DNA of 60,000 nt, taken from the NCBI RefSeq assembly GCF_964340395.1, contig NC_135570.1, forward strand, positions 8,820,322-8,880,321. Reading direction: 5' to 3'. The notes below the pieces were generated by a model, which saw nothing but the letters and a program-made list of their open reading frames with translations, did no database searches and was not told the origin of the DNA. A program made the position numbers and the translations under genes. Below, in pieces: positions 1 through 12,447 of this stretch. This DNA is from Glandiceps talaboti (taxonomy: Eukaryota; Hemichordata; Enteropneusta; Spengelidae). Positions within the stretch are counted from its first letter, which is position 1; each line of letters starts with the position of its first letter.

Positions 1-19
1 GATTGATTTGTTGATAAGG

Positions 20-91
<72 letters not shown>
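20..91. repeat. (GACA)n microsatellite
   Basis: Uninterrupted GACA/CAGA tetranucleotide array. Degenerate GACA units and a run of GATC units (180-191) follow it. CAGA/CTGT arrays recur at 25.5, 27.65, 34.4, 39.95 and 44.8 kb. Confidence 0.95.
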
Positions 92-93
<2 letters not shown>

Positions 94-412
94 TAGACAC
101 ATCAAAAGACTATAGAGACAGACAGACGGACGGGCAGGCAGACGGATACAAGTCAACCGAATAGATAACCTATCAAATCGATCGATCGATCAAAGATTTG
201 TTGGTAAGTAAGTACACGTAGGTAGGTATGGAAAACTTTCACCAAAAGATTGAATTCGCTCAAGTCAATGGTTCATTACTCCATTAATTGTTATTCATCC
301 GTCGTTCGCTAATGCCGTAACATGTATGCCTGATCTGTGCACTGCGGGGAGAAGCTTAACGTTTGTCCGCGTATATGTTCAAAAATCACCCCCGGCATTA
401 TTACAACATTAG

Positions 413-3400
413 CAGTGTCCTCTTAGTCCAGTCAAAATAAGGTTTGACCCAAACATAATTGCAACAGAAATAATTTTTAGTGCATCTTGTTCAGAATTTT
501 GTGCTGAACAACATATCAAAAGTCTAGAAAAATCTAAGTGGTGGAACATGGTGAAAATAAGGTTTTTATTAATTAGCATAATTACCGAGAATATTATATT
601 CTTAAAATGCTGTTTTCGCAATAAAACCTGGCAAGTAACATGTCTATGGATAGGTCTAAGGGTGAAAAAGCATACTAGGACCATCATATGATGATTCAAC
701 ATCTCATCAGCATAATTAATATGTAAATTATGAAAAATTATAATCAGCATATTCAAATTTGATAACATTTTAACACAAATGTATGCAGGTTATATTTCAT
801 TTGATTTGCAGTACATTGGGAAATAAATTTAGCGTGCTTGTCATCATCAAACACCTTTCATGTAAAATGTATCAAAGATTCTTAATTAATTAGTAATTAG
901 CATAATTAGCATATACACGGTTTATCAATCTCCCATGCAAGTAATATGTCTTTGGGAAGGTCTTGAAATGACAAATTACATAGGCTACAATGGACCTTTT
1001 AATATCATCAAAGACAGTCTGATAACTCATATTTCTGTTCTGTAGTTATGCAACAGAGAAATCAAGGCAATAAATGTTAACAATTGCATCTTGCCTGAAA
1101 CTTCCACCCAGTAGTATACGTATAATGATCTTTATGCATCTAACCAACAATGTTGCAAAAGTTACTACTTATATCACTAGATCATTGTGTACTTCTAATA
1201 CCAATGTATCGCTGTATACTAATGTGTACATATTGTTCTCGCATACCGTACTGATATCAAGTTGTTAACTTAGGAGGAACACAAGATTAAGATGTACTTA
1301 TACTGAGAGTCGACAAGGACATGAAAGTATTATGGGATGTCCATTCCCCTCATCATTCTCATCACTAAACTAAACAGCCAATCTCTTTCTTATCATATTG
1401 TTCTTTTTTAACACATTTCCATCTTCAAACTTTCTGATTCAATTCTATAAATATTATTATTAACAGTGCAGAAAGATGAATTAATTAAACACCCCTTTCA
1501 ACACTGATATAATTTGAAAGTAACATCATCAGTCACTTGTTTGTGTCAATTTACCACAATGACATGACAATCGCCTTCCAATTCAATCTAGCCCGCAATC
1601 ATTTATGTAGTGACTCAAATAATTAGTCAAACTTAATGGTTAGCCTGATATAACAGGAATTACATACGGTAAAAATTTTGTTCGAAACAAATGACATGTC
1701 AAGAAGGCTATCAAATTCAGTTGTTCCATTTTTAAAATCCTGTCATAAAAGTGAATGGCAAAACTTTAAAAGGATTTAAATTCTCACTGATTCTATGGAA
1801 ACCAAATAATTTTCATTTAAAAAACAGGCACTGCATGGTTGATAAATGCTTAGTTCTTGTGCATGTGTTTTACGGGGAATAAGAAATTATAAAATAAAAA
1901 ATGATTAAATCACCCTCACAAAATGGAATCAAAATTGAATAAAACTTAATGAAATGAAATCTAAACAAATATACCATATATTTTTGTAGAAATTGAAAAC
2001 AAAATGAGGGAAGCTAAAGTACTTCGCAACATTTACCTGCCCCTGATATCCAAACAAAGGTATTGATAATTTTAAATATCATTTCGTAAGAATTAGCATT
2101 GTCATCTGGAATTAGAACAAAGGTTGTGATGATTGTGTAACAATGTAAACACAAACACAGAAAATATGAATAAAGTTAGATGATGAAACTAATAAAAGAA
2201 AAATGAAATAATTATAATAGTCATTATCAGCCACACTATTAATATTACAAAGGCGATTTATTGTAGCTATATTTTATTTTGCTTACAATTAGCTTTGGTC
2301 TACGTTTCGCCTATAGTATTCTGCATCACACGACCCCTTATAGAGTTATACAATCGTGGAAAGCTTAGAACTTAATAGAAGAGGTCATTTTCAAACACAA
2401 AATAGGAGTTAAAAATCTGTTGAAATGATATCATCAGCATTGTTTGTGCAAGGATTAAGGGACAATCGCATAATATATCCCACAAGCTCAATAAATGAAC
2501 TTTGTCCATTTAGGACAACACATTAAATACTATATTGGAAATCTAGCAGTTGTATATCACATAAGAAGTAAATTTTAATCAACTTATGAACATCTTAGTA
2601 TAAATATAGAAGTTATCATTGAAGGCGTGATTGTGAAAGTTTTCGAACTTTGGTTAGAAGTGCAAGAATGAAATTCAGCAATTGCATTGATGCCAGACCC
2701 TCCCCTCCCAAACGTACGAAGTTATACTTTATTGAGCTTTTGTGACATCGTGCGATCATCCGTAAATAGATTTGGAGCTCCAAAGTTTGTTTGTTTCCAA
2801 GAATTCCTTGTCTCATTGTACAGAAGGCATCTTCTGAGCCAAATTTGCCAATTTTTTTTATTAACTATATTTGAGATGTCGCAGTATGCAGAATTAGTAA
2901 AAATGACTTTTCCAGGTCAAAGATAAAATTAGTTTGTGGTCGTAACATATTCAAATATTAAATAAATTCATTTTAAAGATGAAGTGAGATTTGTACTCAA
3001 AATGATACGTAACTTTGAGATGACTGGTAATGGTACAGAAATAATAGAGGAAGGCCCCCCTCCAAATAAATTATTGATGTCCTGTATCACCTAAAATCGT
3101 CTTATGTTTCGTACAGTAGTAATAATACATGTAATGTGCAAAAAAAATGGACCTATAATGCTGCCTTTCATGTCATTTCAAAGATGATATCTATATTTTT
3201 GTAACATTGAAATAAAAACACAGCTGAATTCAAACAATTCACAGAGGGATGTAACAAAATCTACAAATGTATAATACTCATCTGAATACTTGTCTGTAGG
3301 AGTAATATGTGTCCGTGTTACATAGCGCGGAATTCAAAAGATTCAAGTTTAAGCTAATTTATATCTAGATATGAAAAGATATCTTTTACTAAAAACAAGG

Positions 3401-5058
3401 TACAGTTCAATGTACAAACTGAAGATCATGTTGTCAGAAATCAAGCTTTAAACGAAATATAAAGGGTAGAACATGCCAAGTAATAACTAGTAAAGCCAAA
3501 CTTTATTGTAAAATGTAATGCAATAACTCATAGGATGTCATAGTTCATAGTTAGAAATTAAAGTTTCAACTGGCAGGTTTTGAAACAGAACAGAATGTGA
3601 ACATGTTTTTTTCACTTTTAAACAAATTGAATATAAAGACCAAAAGGTATCAACAACGCAAGAAATAACAAACACACTGATACTACACAAATTGTACTTT
3701 TTAAATATAGTATGTTCATTTAGAATGACTGAAAATAAAGAAAACTACAAAAATACACAATTGTGATAAGCAGATAATCACAACTTATTCCTAAACCGGT
3801 ACCACTAATAATAGCACGTATGTGGTAAAACAGGATCTAGAAACAAGTCAATCAGTGCTGCCTTAATTGAAAGACAAAGGGCAGCACTGGTAAACCCACC
3901 CAAAGAAGACATATTTATAGATATGCAGACGATCCTATGTAAACAAACAGTGACGGAATATTGATAGAATCAAGGGGCATTTCTTTCTCTGAGAGATATC
4001 AAAACTATTGGGAAGAAGACAAAAAGGTCTAGGAGTACAGCATCTCAGATGCCAGCGTCGAGGTTGTATAATTATGGTGTAGCTACATCATTTTTGAACG
4101 CTCATCTGGACACACGGTGATATAAAATCACATAATGAAAACATAATCTTCTCCTTACACAATGTCTAATAGGTTGAATACATGTATTTATAAAACCAAC
4201 AACCCATGAATGGTACTCCCGTTCAGGTTTGACAAATTGATAATGATGTTCATCTGACTTTTAAGGTCAAGACCTATCGAAAGACATATTACTTGCATAC
4301 TTTAAATCGAAAAAACTTCTCAACATCTTGACGATAATTACATTAATTAATTAATTAATTAATTAATTAATTAATTAATTAATTAATCAATTAATTAATC
4401 AATTAATTAGGAAACTTTAACTATTCTTTAGCTTACCTTGGAGTGGTTTGATGATTGAAAAGTTATGTTCACTCAAAATCAAGTGTCAATAACTATTGAA
4501 CAAAAAATATCATGTATGCTTACTAATGTATTGTTTTACATGTTAATTACACTAATTAACACTTATTTAGCATGCATGTTTATCTATCAAGGGAGGAGTT
4601 ATTTAATAATGAGAGTAAGGGATTCAAATATTCCAATACCTAATGAGAGACATACAACTAACAGGGGCGTTCAAAAAAATGTATAGTTATTGTACGTTAC
4701 AAGTAATCAGTCTCCTTAATTAAAGTAATTAAAAAAAATACACATATTAATTCTATGGGAATGGTTGCACGATCGTACAGTGACTCCAAAGTAATTACTC
4801 ACCTTCAGACCTACCCATAGACATGTTACTTGCATAGGTTTTTTGAACAAGTGATATTTCATGAATATTATTTTTTCACTAATTATGCTAATTAAGAAAC
4901 GTCATTTTTCACCATGTTCCACCACTTAGATTTTTCTAGACTTTTGATATGTTATTCAGCATAAAATTCTGAGCAAGATGCACTAAAAATTATTTCTGTT
5001 GCAATTATGTTTGGGTTCGGCCATTTTTTCCGCTAGATTGACTGGACTATCTGTGGAG
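413..5058. mobile_element. 4.6-kb element bounded by ~250-bp inverted arms
   Basis: Positions 413-665 reappear as reverse complement at 4803-5058. Both share a terminal TAGTCCAGTCAA, then CCCAAACATAATTGCAAC, then a long match through AACATATCAAAAGTCTAG and the GTGGTGGAACATGGTG block, ending near the ACATGTCTATGGATAGGTCT motif. A second, more diverged motif pair (GCAAGTAATATGTCTTT at 938-954; its complement near 4280-4298) lies inside each arm, so each arm looks like two old tandem units. The interior is AT-rich, contains an ATTA array and has no long ORF. This looks like a non-autonomous DNA transposon with long terminal inverted repeats or a foldback element. The family was not recognised, and no clear target duplication was seen. 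Confidence 0.6.
4342..4410. repeat. (ATTA)n low-complexity array
   Basis: AATT/TTAATTAA repeats with two CAATTA interruptions, located next to the inner arm of the 413-5058 inverted-repeat element. Confidence 0.9.
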
Positions 5059-6293
5059 ACATATGAACCGTGAAAGCCTGAAGGGGCTTTATAACATGGA
5101 ACAAGTCATTAGTACTGAGAGCAAATTGACAAATATCACATATATATATACTGATCAGACAACTGTATAGAATCAATACTCTGAAATTGAACTATTTAAA
5201 TTAATACGGATCATATTCAATGATTGAAATAGATGCACCGAATTAATGTTCTCATGTGTTTGTTATGCACTATTACAGCCACAGCTAGAAAGAACCAATT
5301 TATCTAGTAATATGTACAAAGTCATTTCACTCTAGTACAACCCCGCTTTAAAAAAACTTTGTCCTCGCTTATCACAATATTTCAGTAAAAAGGAAATTAC
5401 AAATGCGTCACATATTTATGACTTATCTTAGATCTTAAAGGGTTTAATTTACGCAACGCAGCGCAACGCAACATCACAACGCAATACAGCACAGCACAGC
5501 ACAGTACAGTACAGCACAAGATGCACTGCACAAAACAATACACCACACCACAACTCAACAAATCAAAACGTACTTGGAGGGCCGCGAGTTACTCCACGCA
5601 AAAAGGCATGTACTATCGTTACATGAATTTGTCAGCTGTTTATGTCACACTGCCTCAGATATTCAAACATAACGTCTCCCGCTCAATAAAATCGATTTTA
5701 GATTTAGTCCCGCAAGATTTACGAACAAGTGGAAAAAATGTTAATTCCCTCAACATCAGCCTACGATAAGTAACCGGGAATACCACCTTTACCAATATAA
5801 GGTCTGAAAATCTGATAAAGCTACTTGAAACCAACCGGTTTTGTTTTTAGGACAACTGACGGATTTAAGTATTCTGTACCCCGTTTGGAATATTCATTTA
5901 ACTAATTCAAGCTATATATATGTAAGTGGGTAGCATAACAAGTATATTACTATATTCATCACTATACGTATACACTAGAGTGGAATTTCTCATTGCCCAC
6001 CGGTTGCAATTAAACTATTGACAAATTAGCCTATGTCAATACTATAAAATGGCCATATGGTTTACGACTAGGTATTTATTTTGGATGTTGGATTATAAAA
6101 CAGTTTTATCATGGCTTCCTACTTAAAAAAAAATCATGTGAAACAACATATGGCAAGTCCTTATTTGTACTCGATACATTGTAAAAGATTAATAAATGTG
6201 AACAATCTTTGTTATTGTAAGTACAATGACAAACATTTTACATATCATTTTGATAACTTTTTGCAATGTACTGAAATACAAACAGAGACTTTG
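5059..6293. other. Non-genic stretch with CAACG/CAGCA low complexity
   Basis: No supported gene. Positions 5452-5520 are a degenerate run of CAACG and CAGCA/CAGTA units. The 82-codon ORF at 5521-5769 starts in that low-complexity tail and has no recognisable domain. Confidence 0.6.
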
Positions 6294-6791
6294 TTAGTGT
6301 AATTTCACATTCAGTTTGTTTAACGATAAGATTTTGTTATAAATTACAAATCCAACATACATTAAGTGTTGTAAATACCAGATACTCATCCATATGAACT
6401 CGCCATTTACTCTCCGCATATGATTTGTCAGTGGATGAGATCCTAGCAAAGTTGATATTGGCGAATATTTTTTGTTCAAAGTGTGGAGGTGTATATATGA
6501 AGTTGTAACAAAAAAAGTAGTTGAAACCTTACAATTTCGAAGACTTACAAATTGATATCGTATTGATGGTTGAAAATCCATATTGATGGTATTAGATTTC
6601 CCTGCATGTCCCAATATTAGAGTAATGAAATGGGGAAAGGTTTGAAGATTGACAGGCGTATCTCTCAGTGACACACAAATGCAACATTCGTCACCAATGT
6701 AACATAAACTGAAGTATATGAACTTACACATCGGTGTCGTAATAGCAAATTTCTTAACGTCTCCACTTACATCACATTTGATGTAAATCAC
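6294..6791 (-). CDS. Unrecognised 165-codon ORF (doubtful gene)
   Basis: This is the longest open frame in the window that is not made of microsatellite. It runs from ATG at 6791 to a stop at 6294. The predicted product has scattered cysteines (around residues 22-40) and mildly hydrophobic patches but no motif I recognise. There is no signal peptide of normal form, and composition is as AT-rich as the surroundings. It could be a chance ORF in AT-rich DNA, a transposon remnant, or part of a spliced gene. Nothing flanking it (promoter, polyA signal, neighbouring exon) argues for expression. Confidence 0.2.
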   Translation of the reverse strand: MIYIKCDVSGDVKKFAITTPMCKFIYFSLCYIGDECCICVSLRDTPVNLQTFPHFITLILGHAGKSNTINMDFQPSIRYQFVSLRNCKVSTTFFVTTSYIHLHTLNKKYSPISTLLGSHPLTNHMRRVNGEFIWMSIWYLQHLMYVGFVIYNKILSLNKLNVKLH

Positions 6792-7719
6792 GTTGTTTTT
6801 TCATGTTCGTAGCCTAGATGCTTTAGGTTGACAAAGTGGGGAAACCTCTCGACTGTCTGATACATTTACTTATCTCATCGTACATAACCTTTTACTGTAC
6901 TCAAATTCGTTTTCCAGCTATGCAGTTCTGGAGTGCCGGAGTACTGCTGGTGGGTTAACAAAGTTGAAATTAGAGGGGACAGCACGCAGGGATCGCAGAA
7001 TTTGATATCTCTCTTTGTTTAAAGACAGCTATGATGTCTGTTGATTATCCACGTGTTACATGGTAGGCATCACTATCGCAGTTTGTCAAAGAAATTACTA
7101 TCACGACCCCTTCGTACTTTCGACACAAAAACAGACAAAGTCCCTCTCAAATCTCGAAACGGAGTCGTAAAAACTTTAAAAAAGTACTTATTAACTCAAT
7201 TCTTATCAGTCTGTACTATATGATCGTCAAGAGATCTATTTTGATGGACAGCTTGATGTTCGTAAACCCTTTCAATGTCTTCAGTTCAAGCCTTACGACC
7301 TTGTAAGGATAATGGTAACGTTAATATGGGTATGAATGCGAAATTCATTATTTTGGAAGATAATTTATACTACAATTTTCAAATAAACGTCAGTCAATGT
7401 CCTTCAAATGTATTTTCGATAATATTCCACCGATTGCCTATGCATAGAAGAGCAATTGAAAGAAGTACAAAAACGGTTATACAAGTGCATGGCAATCGCA
7501 ATAAATCCAATTTCCATTCATAGTTTATAAGTAATCTAAAAACCATCACCATCTCCACATCACAATTTCTTCAATATATGGTCTCTTTAGGCTTCAGAAT
7601 CTGTCTTACGATAGCGATAAATACCATATACTAGGTTACAATAATCTTAAATTGATTTTTTAACATGGATCATACTAACCAACAGAGTAATATTATGGAA
7701 TGTATGGTTTAATACTAGA
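6792..7719. other. Non-genic stretch
   Basis: Only short frames of 60-82 codons without recognisable domains. No structured repeat was seen. Confidence 0.5.
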
Positions 7720-8190
7720 GGAACGTCTCTCCAGGAAATAAATGTATTTCAATAAACATTTTGGTTCTTAAGGATCTTTTCATAATTTCACACCATTCAC
7801 ATAAATTTCACGGGGTTGCCAAGAAACATCAAATTGAAATTTTTGTTCACCTCCATTGTACTTGCAGTGGTTCACTGTTGCCTCATGGGACTTACCAGAC
7901 ATGCATATGCATTGGATGGACTGTGCATATTCGTGACTATTTATCTGAAGGTAATAAACAATTGGAAGTCATAGAAAGCCATTTGTTCATTTAATACATA
8001 TGCATGTCTGTTTAGTCTCATGATGCAACAGTGGATCACTGCTAGGACAATGGAAGTGAAATAGAGATTTAATTTTGTGTTTTTTGGTAATCGCGCGAAA
8101 TTTATGTAAATATGAATTCATGAAATGACTCTTCAGAACCCAATGACAATGTCTATGAAAATACCTTTGTTTCCAGGAGTGGGGTTCCCT
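7720..8190. mobile_element. MITE-like element, copy 1 (CTCCAGGAAATAAAT ends)
   Basis: The left end reads GGAACGTCTCTCCAGGAAAT. The right end, reverse-complemented, reads GGGAACCCCACTCCTGGAAA, giving imperfect ~35-bp terminal inverted repeats. Internal sequence near the right end (ATGAAATGACTCTTCAGAAC) is shared with a second copy at 39358-39571. There is no coding capacity, so this is a non-autonomous DNA element of unassigned superfamily. A 20-bp direct duplication (GGCTTAATATGCTGTC) lies just outside at 8200-8235. Confidence 0.6.
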
Positions 8191-9132
8191 TTAACCTAGG
8201 CTTAATATGCTGTCCAGGCTTAATATGCTGTCATTTTTTTTACATCGATTGATGTACTATTTCATTCAAGACCAAGTCAAGGTAGTAATTAAAAGCAGAT
8301 AGTAAAGCAGACACGCTATTTATATCGACATTCGTTTCAAAGTTTGTCATGTTGGTCCTCTTTGTTGAAACAATTTTTGAGTGGATTTCTTGATATTGGC
8401 TGCGATCTCCAGTCGAAAGCCCTGTACGTGTAAAAAAAAAAAGCCCAAAACTCCTGACAGTCAGTTCAACACAAAAGGACTTGGACAACAGAATTTGAAA
8501 AGCTCCTATTTAAAGTCCAATCATCCAAGACGTTATTCTGCAACGCTGAAGGTACTGCAACCTTTGAAGACTTTATTCCAGAAATGCATTGGACATCGCG
8601 TCTTTTAGCTGTAGGGAAACAAATTGCTTGATTCTATCACTTTTCTCGAATCTAGATTGAACACATTACAATCCACCAATTTGTATGAACTTACGCACGT
8701 GTACGTCGCACTATTGTTATAGTCAAGCAATTACGTGGGCTACATAAAGCTCTACTCAAAAGTAATATCTATCATTATTTTGGAGTTAAAGACCTCATGT
8801 ACTTTACGATGGAGTGACATTTCAGAAATACACGTTGGGTTCTCAAATGTCATATCCAGAATAAGTCAATTGATCACGCATCGTCATTATGACTAAAATG
8901 TTGCTAACTATGCACATTCCATAGTTTCCATGGTTACATAAACGGATTGAATCCAGAATATATCGAATAATACGATTCTTTAGTACCTTTAATTTGGCAT
9001 ATCATTAAACTAAACGCCTGAGTATGAAGTGTGAGCAGAACATACATATCTGTTTGGATTTTTTACCTACGGTAGTTTTAGCTTTCTTAGCTTGTTTAAA
9101 TCATATTTGTATCGAAAAACGTTTCTTTCTAA
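8191..9132. other. Non-genic stretch
   Basis: No supported gene, RNA or structured repeat apart from the short tandem duplication at 8200-8235. Confidence 0.5.
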
Positions 9133-10487
9133 GGGAACCTTCAATGTTTACAGAGGGAGGGCCGGATGAATGGAGGGGGGGGGGGTTGTCACATTTTACA
9201 ATCTGTTCTTGGGGAAGGGTCATATTTTGCATTACAATGTTTGGGAGAGGGTCACATTTTACAATCCGTAGTTTTGTGACCAAATTGAAGATTCAATGAT
9301 TGTCAATTTGTTTTGTGTGTTTTGAGATGTAAAAGTGAGATGAGCACTCAACATTTATTTTCATGAGTACCTTAATTGCCAAAGTACAAATACATATATT
9401 GTAAGAAAATTGTTTAATAAAACGATGCATTTTATTGAGTGTACCATCGCACCTTACCACTCACACTGTCCGTGAATGTTGTTGTTAAACTATCTACATA
9501 ATTTAACAGTTATAGTAACCGGTGCCAAGTTTATCACTCTTTTATTGAAGAAATACATGTAAAGCCTTTCAAATATGTACTGCACATTGGCATTCTCCCT
9601 CTTCAGTGCAAAATTAATCTCTGCATAAACAATAAACAAATAACAAACACTGATAATGGCAATACTGAAGGTGAAGGTGATGATGATGATGATGATGGCA
9701 ATGATATCAGGGAACTTTTACAATTGACTAGATCAGGCACAACAGTATGCACAACATGGATAGCACGTTATATATATTAAGGGAGCGATCAGTTTTTACG
9801 GCCGGGGGTGGGCCGGTGACTTTTTGTTCATGTTGTACTCAAAAATAGTGACCCCCCTGCAATTCATCCACAAAGCAATCCACCCCCTGACAAATAAAAA
9901 AACACAATGACCCCTCATCTGTTGACAAGAAACACTCTTTTTGTTCTTGCAAAAGACACTCCATTCTCAGAGCATAATACCACACACTGCATAGTTAATT
10001 TTACATGTTACATTTTCAGTAATTTTAAGTGTATTGCTAACCAAAATCTATTGTTTCACATGTATAAAGCTCTTTAGATAGGAACCCTATGAGAAGTATG
10101 ATTGTCTTCACGGACATACAAAATATTCATGTTTTAGTAACCAAAAGTTCTAGGATATCTCTTAGATTGAGTGAACTATTAATATTGATTAATTCAGCTA
10201 ATTATCAAGTACAATATTATAAATGGAGATAATACACTTGTAAACCCATGTCAATAACTGTCACACATGTGACATGACATGTACTTGCATCATATAATGA
10301 ATTGTTTACATCATATAAAGATGTGTTCACATCACATAGTCAATGTATTGTTTTCTTTAGACTTAACACAACTGCGGCTTTCCATACATGTACACGTTTG
10401 CACTCCTCAAGGCACTTGTTTGTCCTGTTCATAATTGGCACTGACTCAAAACTCCACCCCCATTCATTGACCACACTGAAGGCTCCC
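9133..10487 (+). mobile_element. DNA transposon with GGGAGCC ends, copy 1 (1.35 kb)
   Basis: The left end (GGGAACCTTCAATGTTTACA) and the right end (ACTGAAGGCTCCC) are inverted repeats, each flanked by TAA, a likely 3-bp target duplication. Just inside the left end are G-rich blocks spaced by TCACATTTTACAAT-type motifs. The segment 9645-9780 reads as a peptide tail (TDNGNTEGEG, a run of Asp, then IRELLQLTRSG and CTTW) that is also present in copy 2 at 41.6-42.5 kb. This is probably a transposase remnant. TAA duplication would fit PIF/Harbinger, but no DDE domain is visible, so the superfamily is inference. Confidence 0.6.
9781..9920. mobile_element. Terminal fragment of a second G-rich transposon family
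   Basis: TTAA is followed by GGGAGCGATCAGTTTTTACG and a G-rich stretch, then complementary C-rich blocks (GTGACCCCCCTG, CAATGACCCC). The architecture is related to the GGGAGCC family, but the terminal sequence differs. The matching opposite end was not found, so this is a truncated or nested insertion. Confidence 0.4.
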
Positions 10488-11412
10488 TAAATGGCTTTGG
10501 GTTATTCGTCTCACACTTATCAAAGGACAGCAATGCAAAGGGAAATCTGATATGCGCCTTATGCAAGATATCGTTTGCAAGGGTGTTAGTCTTCCATCGA
10601 CACTGACTAATGAGGCGGACAGCTACTCTGGTGTCTCAATTTTTTTCTGTCTGAACCACCAGTGAAACGGGAATATGTGAAATGTCAGCCAGTTAATGAA
10701 AAAGTCGATACCCGTTGTCCAAATATAAACCCTGAAGTTGAATGACATACACTGCTAATAAGTTTGGTTTGACGTGAGAGCTCATCGATAACTCATTCAA
10801 ACCATTCGAAATGAACTGTCTAGCTTCACTCACCTACTGTATTCATCAAGATCTATTGATTAAGAACCGAACAGTTTTGCCTCCCGTATGGGTAGATTAT
10901 GTTATAGATCTGTCTCAGTTGTTAGCTGTGTATGGTGTTGCATGCAAAGTGCTCGAAGAAATACAATGTGAATGTGCGCATAAGCCAACACCATTACAGA
11001 CAGAAAGTTATGCTTTGATATCTTTTTCAAAGTTAGGGATATTAGCAAGTTAATCGGACAAGTATGGATGATACCAATCCGCTATACATTATGACATGTT
11101 CATATGCAGATCAATAGCCCATGTTTGGTACTCGAGTAAAGAATCACTAAGTCTGTAACCAGTAAGCAAGCATTTATGATGTTTTTTTTGTGTGAATACA
11201 AAATAGGCGATATTAGTTAGACTTGACACTGGGGTCTTCAAATGTACATGAATATTTAGTATGCTAGCTTCACTGTTAATTAGATACAGAGTACATCAAA
11301 TAACACGCTCTCTCGGCTTTGTTACCCGAGGAAACACAAAGGAATTCCTTTCAGCTTGATTATATACTTACAAAATCCGTTCAGTTGTACACGACTATTC
11401 ATATGATGTATA
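10488..11412. other. Non-genic stretch with one 80-codon frame
   Basis: The frame at 10811-11053 (+) has slightly more balanced codon use than its surroundings (repeated Cys, Leu and Glu), but no domain or splice context was recognised. Nothing else is supported. Confidence 0.4.
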
Positions 11413-11539
11413 TTAATATTAAAGCAGCTCTCTGCCTGTATGTATGTATGTATGTATGTATGTATGTATGTATGTATGTATGTATGTATGTATGTATGTA
11501 TGTATGTATGTATGTATGTATGTATGTATGTATGTATGT

Positions 11540-11579
<40 letters not shown>

Positions 11580-11600
11580 ACATGTAATAATGTATGTATG

Positions 11601-11630
<30 letters not shown>
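11413..11630. repeat. (TATG)n array A with unique 5' flank
   Basis: TATG units with an internal GTGT block, preceded by ATTAAAGCAGCTCTCTGCC. The same flank precedes array B at 12249-12447. The long CMYV-type reading frames across it on both strands are translations of the tetranucleotide and are not genes. Confidence 0.95.
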
Positions 11631-11632
<2 letters not shown>

Positions 11633-11880
11633 ACATATAATACTGCTAGGACTGAAGTACAAAGAAATGCATATGGAACTATAAATCAGTCCGTATAAAT
11701 ATATGTAAAATCCGACGTTTTGAATAAATATTCTTTTTCAAAGGAAATATTCGCGAGATACAGAAATGTTAGGTTAACACCTGAACATATCTGAATGTAA
11801 TGGAACAGAACGACAACCGCGCGTGATAAACGGTTATATGTGTGAAAAGTTCTACTATTCGCACGCACCAAATAGAACCC

Positions 11881-12251
11881 AATAGAACACGCCTAAAATT
11901 AAAAAAAAAAAACTATTAGACTGGGAATGACGAGAATAATCTATTAATTCCAAGGGGTTCCAGCGTGCCGAGACGGAGACGTGTTTGTTTCGTGGGACAT
12001 CTCGGCCTGACCAGACAAAAGAATCGTAACTATCCCGTATCTATGCATTTCATTACCAACGATCACAGTGTATCAGATATGTCTATTTCAGGAATTTGTA
12101 AGGTTTCTGGTGATGAGAAAGTATTGAGGTTAAAGGAAGAAGAAATAATTTTCCGTCTCGGAACGCTGGAACCCCTTGGAATTAATAGATTATTCTCGTC
12201 ATTCCTAGTCTAATCATTTTTTTTAAACAAAATTTTTAGGCGTGTTCTATT
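11881..12251. mobile_element. MITE with ~98-bp terminal inverted repeats
   Basis: The left arm 11881-11977 (AATAGAACACGCCTAAAATT, poly-A, then TCTATTAATTCCAAGGGGTT and CCGAGACGGA) is mirrored by 12152-12251. The two arms are nearly identical, indicating fairly recent activity. The central ~175 bp has no transposase, and the 82-codon ORF at 11965-12213 is simply the arm-to-arm reading. The element sits between two TATG arrays that share a flank. AATAGAAC is repeated just outside the left end. Confidence 0.75.
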
Positions 12252-12369
12252 AAAGCAGCTCTCTGCCTGTATGTATGTATGTATGTATGTATGTATGTAT
12301 GTATGTATGTATGTATGTATGTATGTATGTATGTGTATGTATGGATGTATGTATGTATGTATGTATGTA

Positions 12370-12424
<55 letters not shown>

Positions 12425-12447
12425 ATGTATGTATGTATGTATGTGTG
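12252..12447. repeat. (TATG)n array B, same flank as array A
   Basis: Begins with the ATTAAAGCAGCTCTCTGCC flank found at array A, then TATG units, a GTGT block of about 30 bp and more TATG units. The shared flank and internal order indicate duplication of one microsatellite-containing unit. Confidence 0.93.

Noticed and set aside
11319-11684. Long frames of Met-Tyr-Val-Cys or His-Thr-Tyr-Ile repeats on both strands
   Set aside because: Translations of the TATG/CATA tetranucleotide, whose length-4 period keeps all frames open.
11965-12213. 82-codon frame beginning MPRRRRVCF as a small gene
   Set aside because: Lies within the MITE and runs from one inverted arm to the other; explained by transposon sequence.
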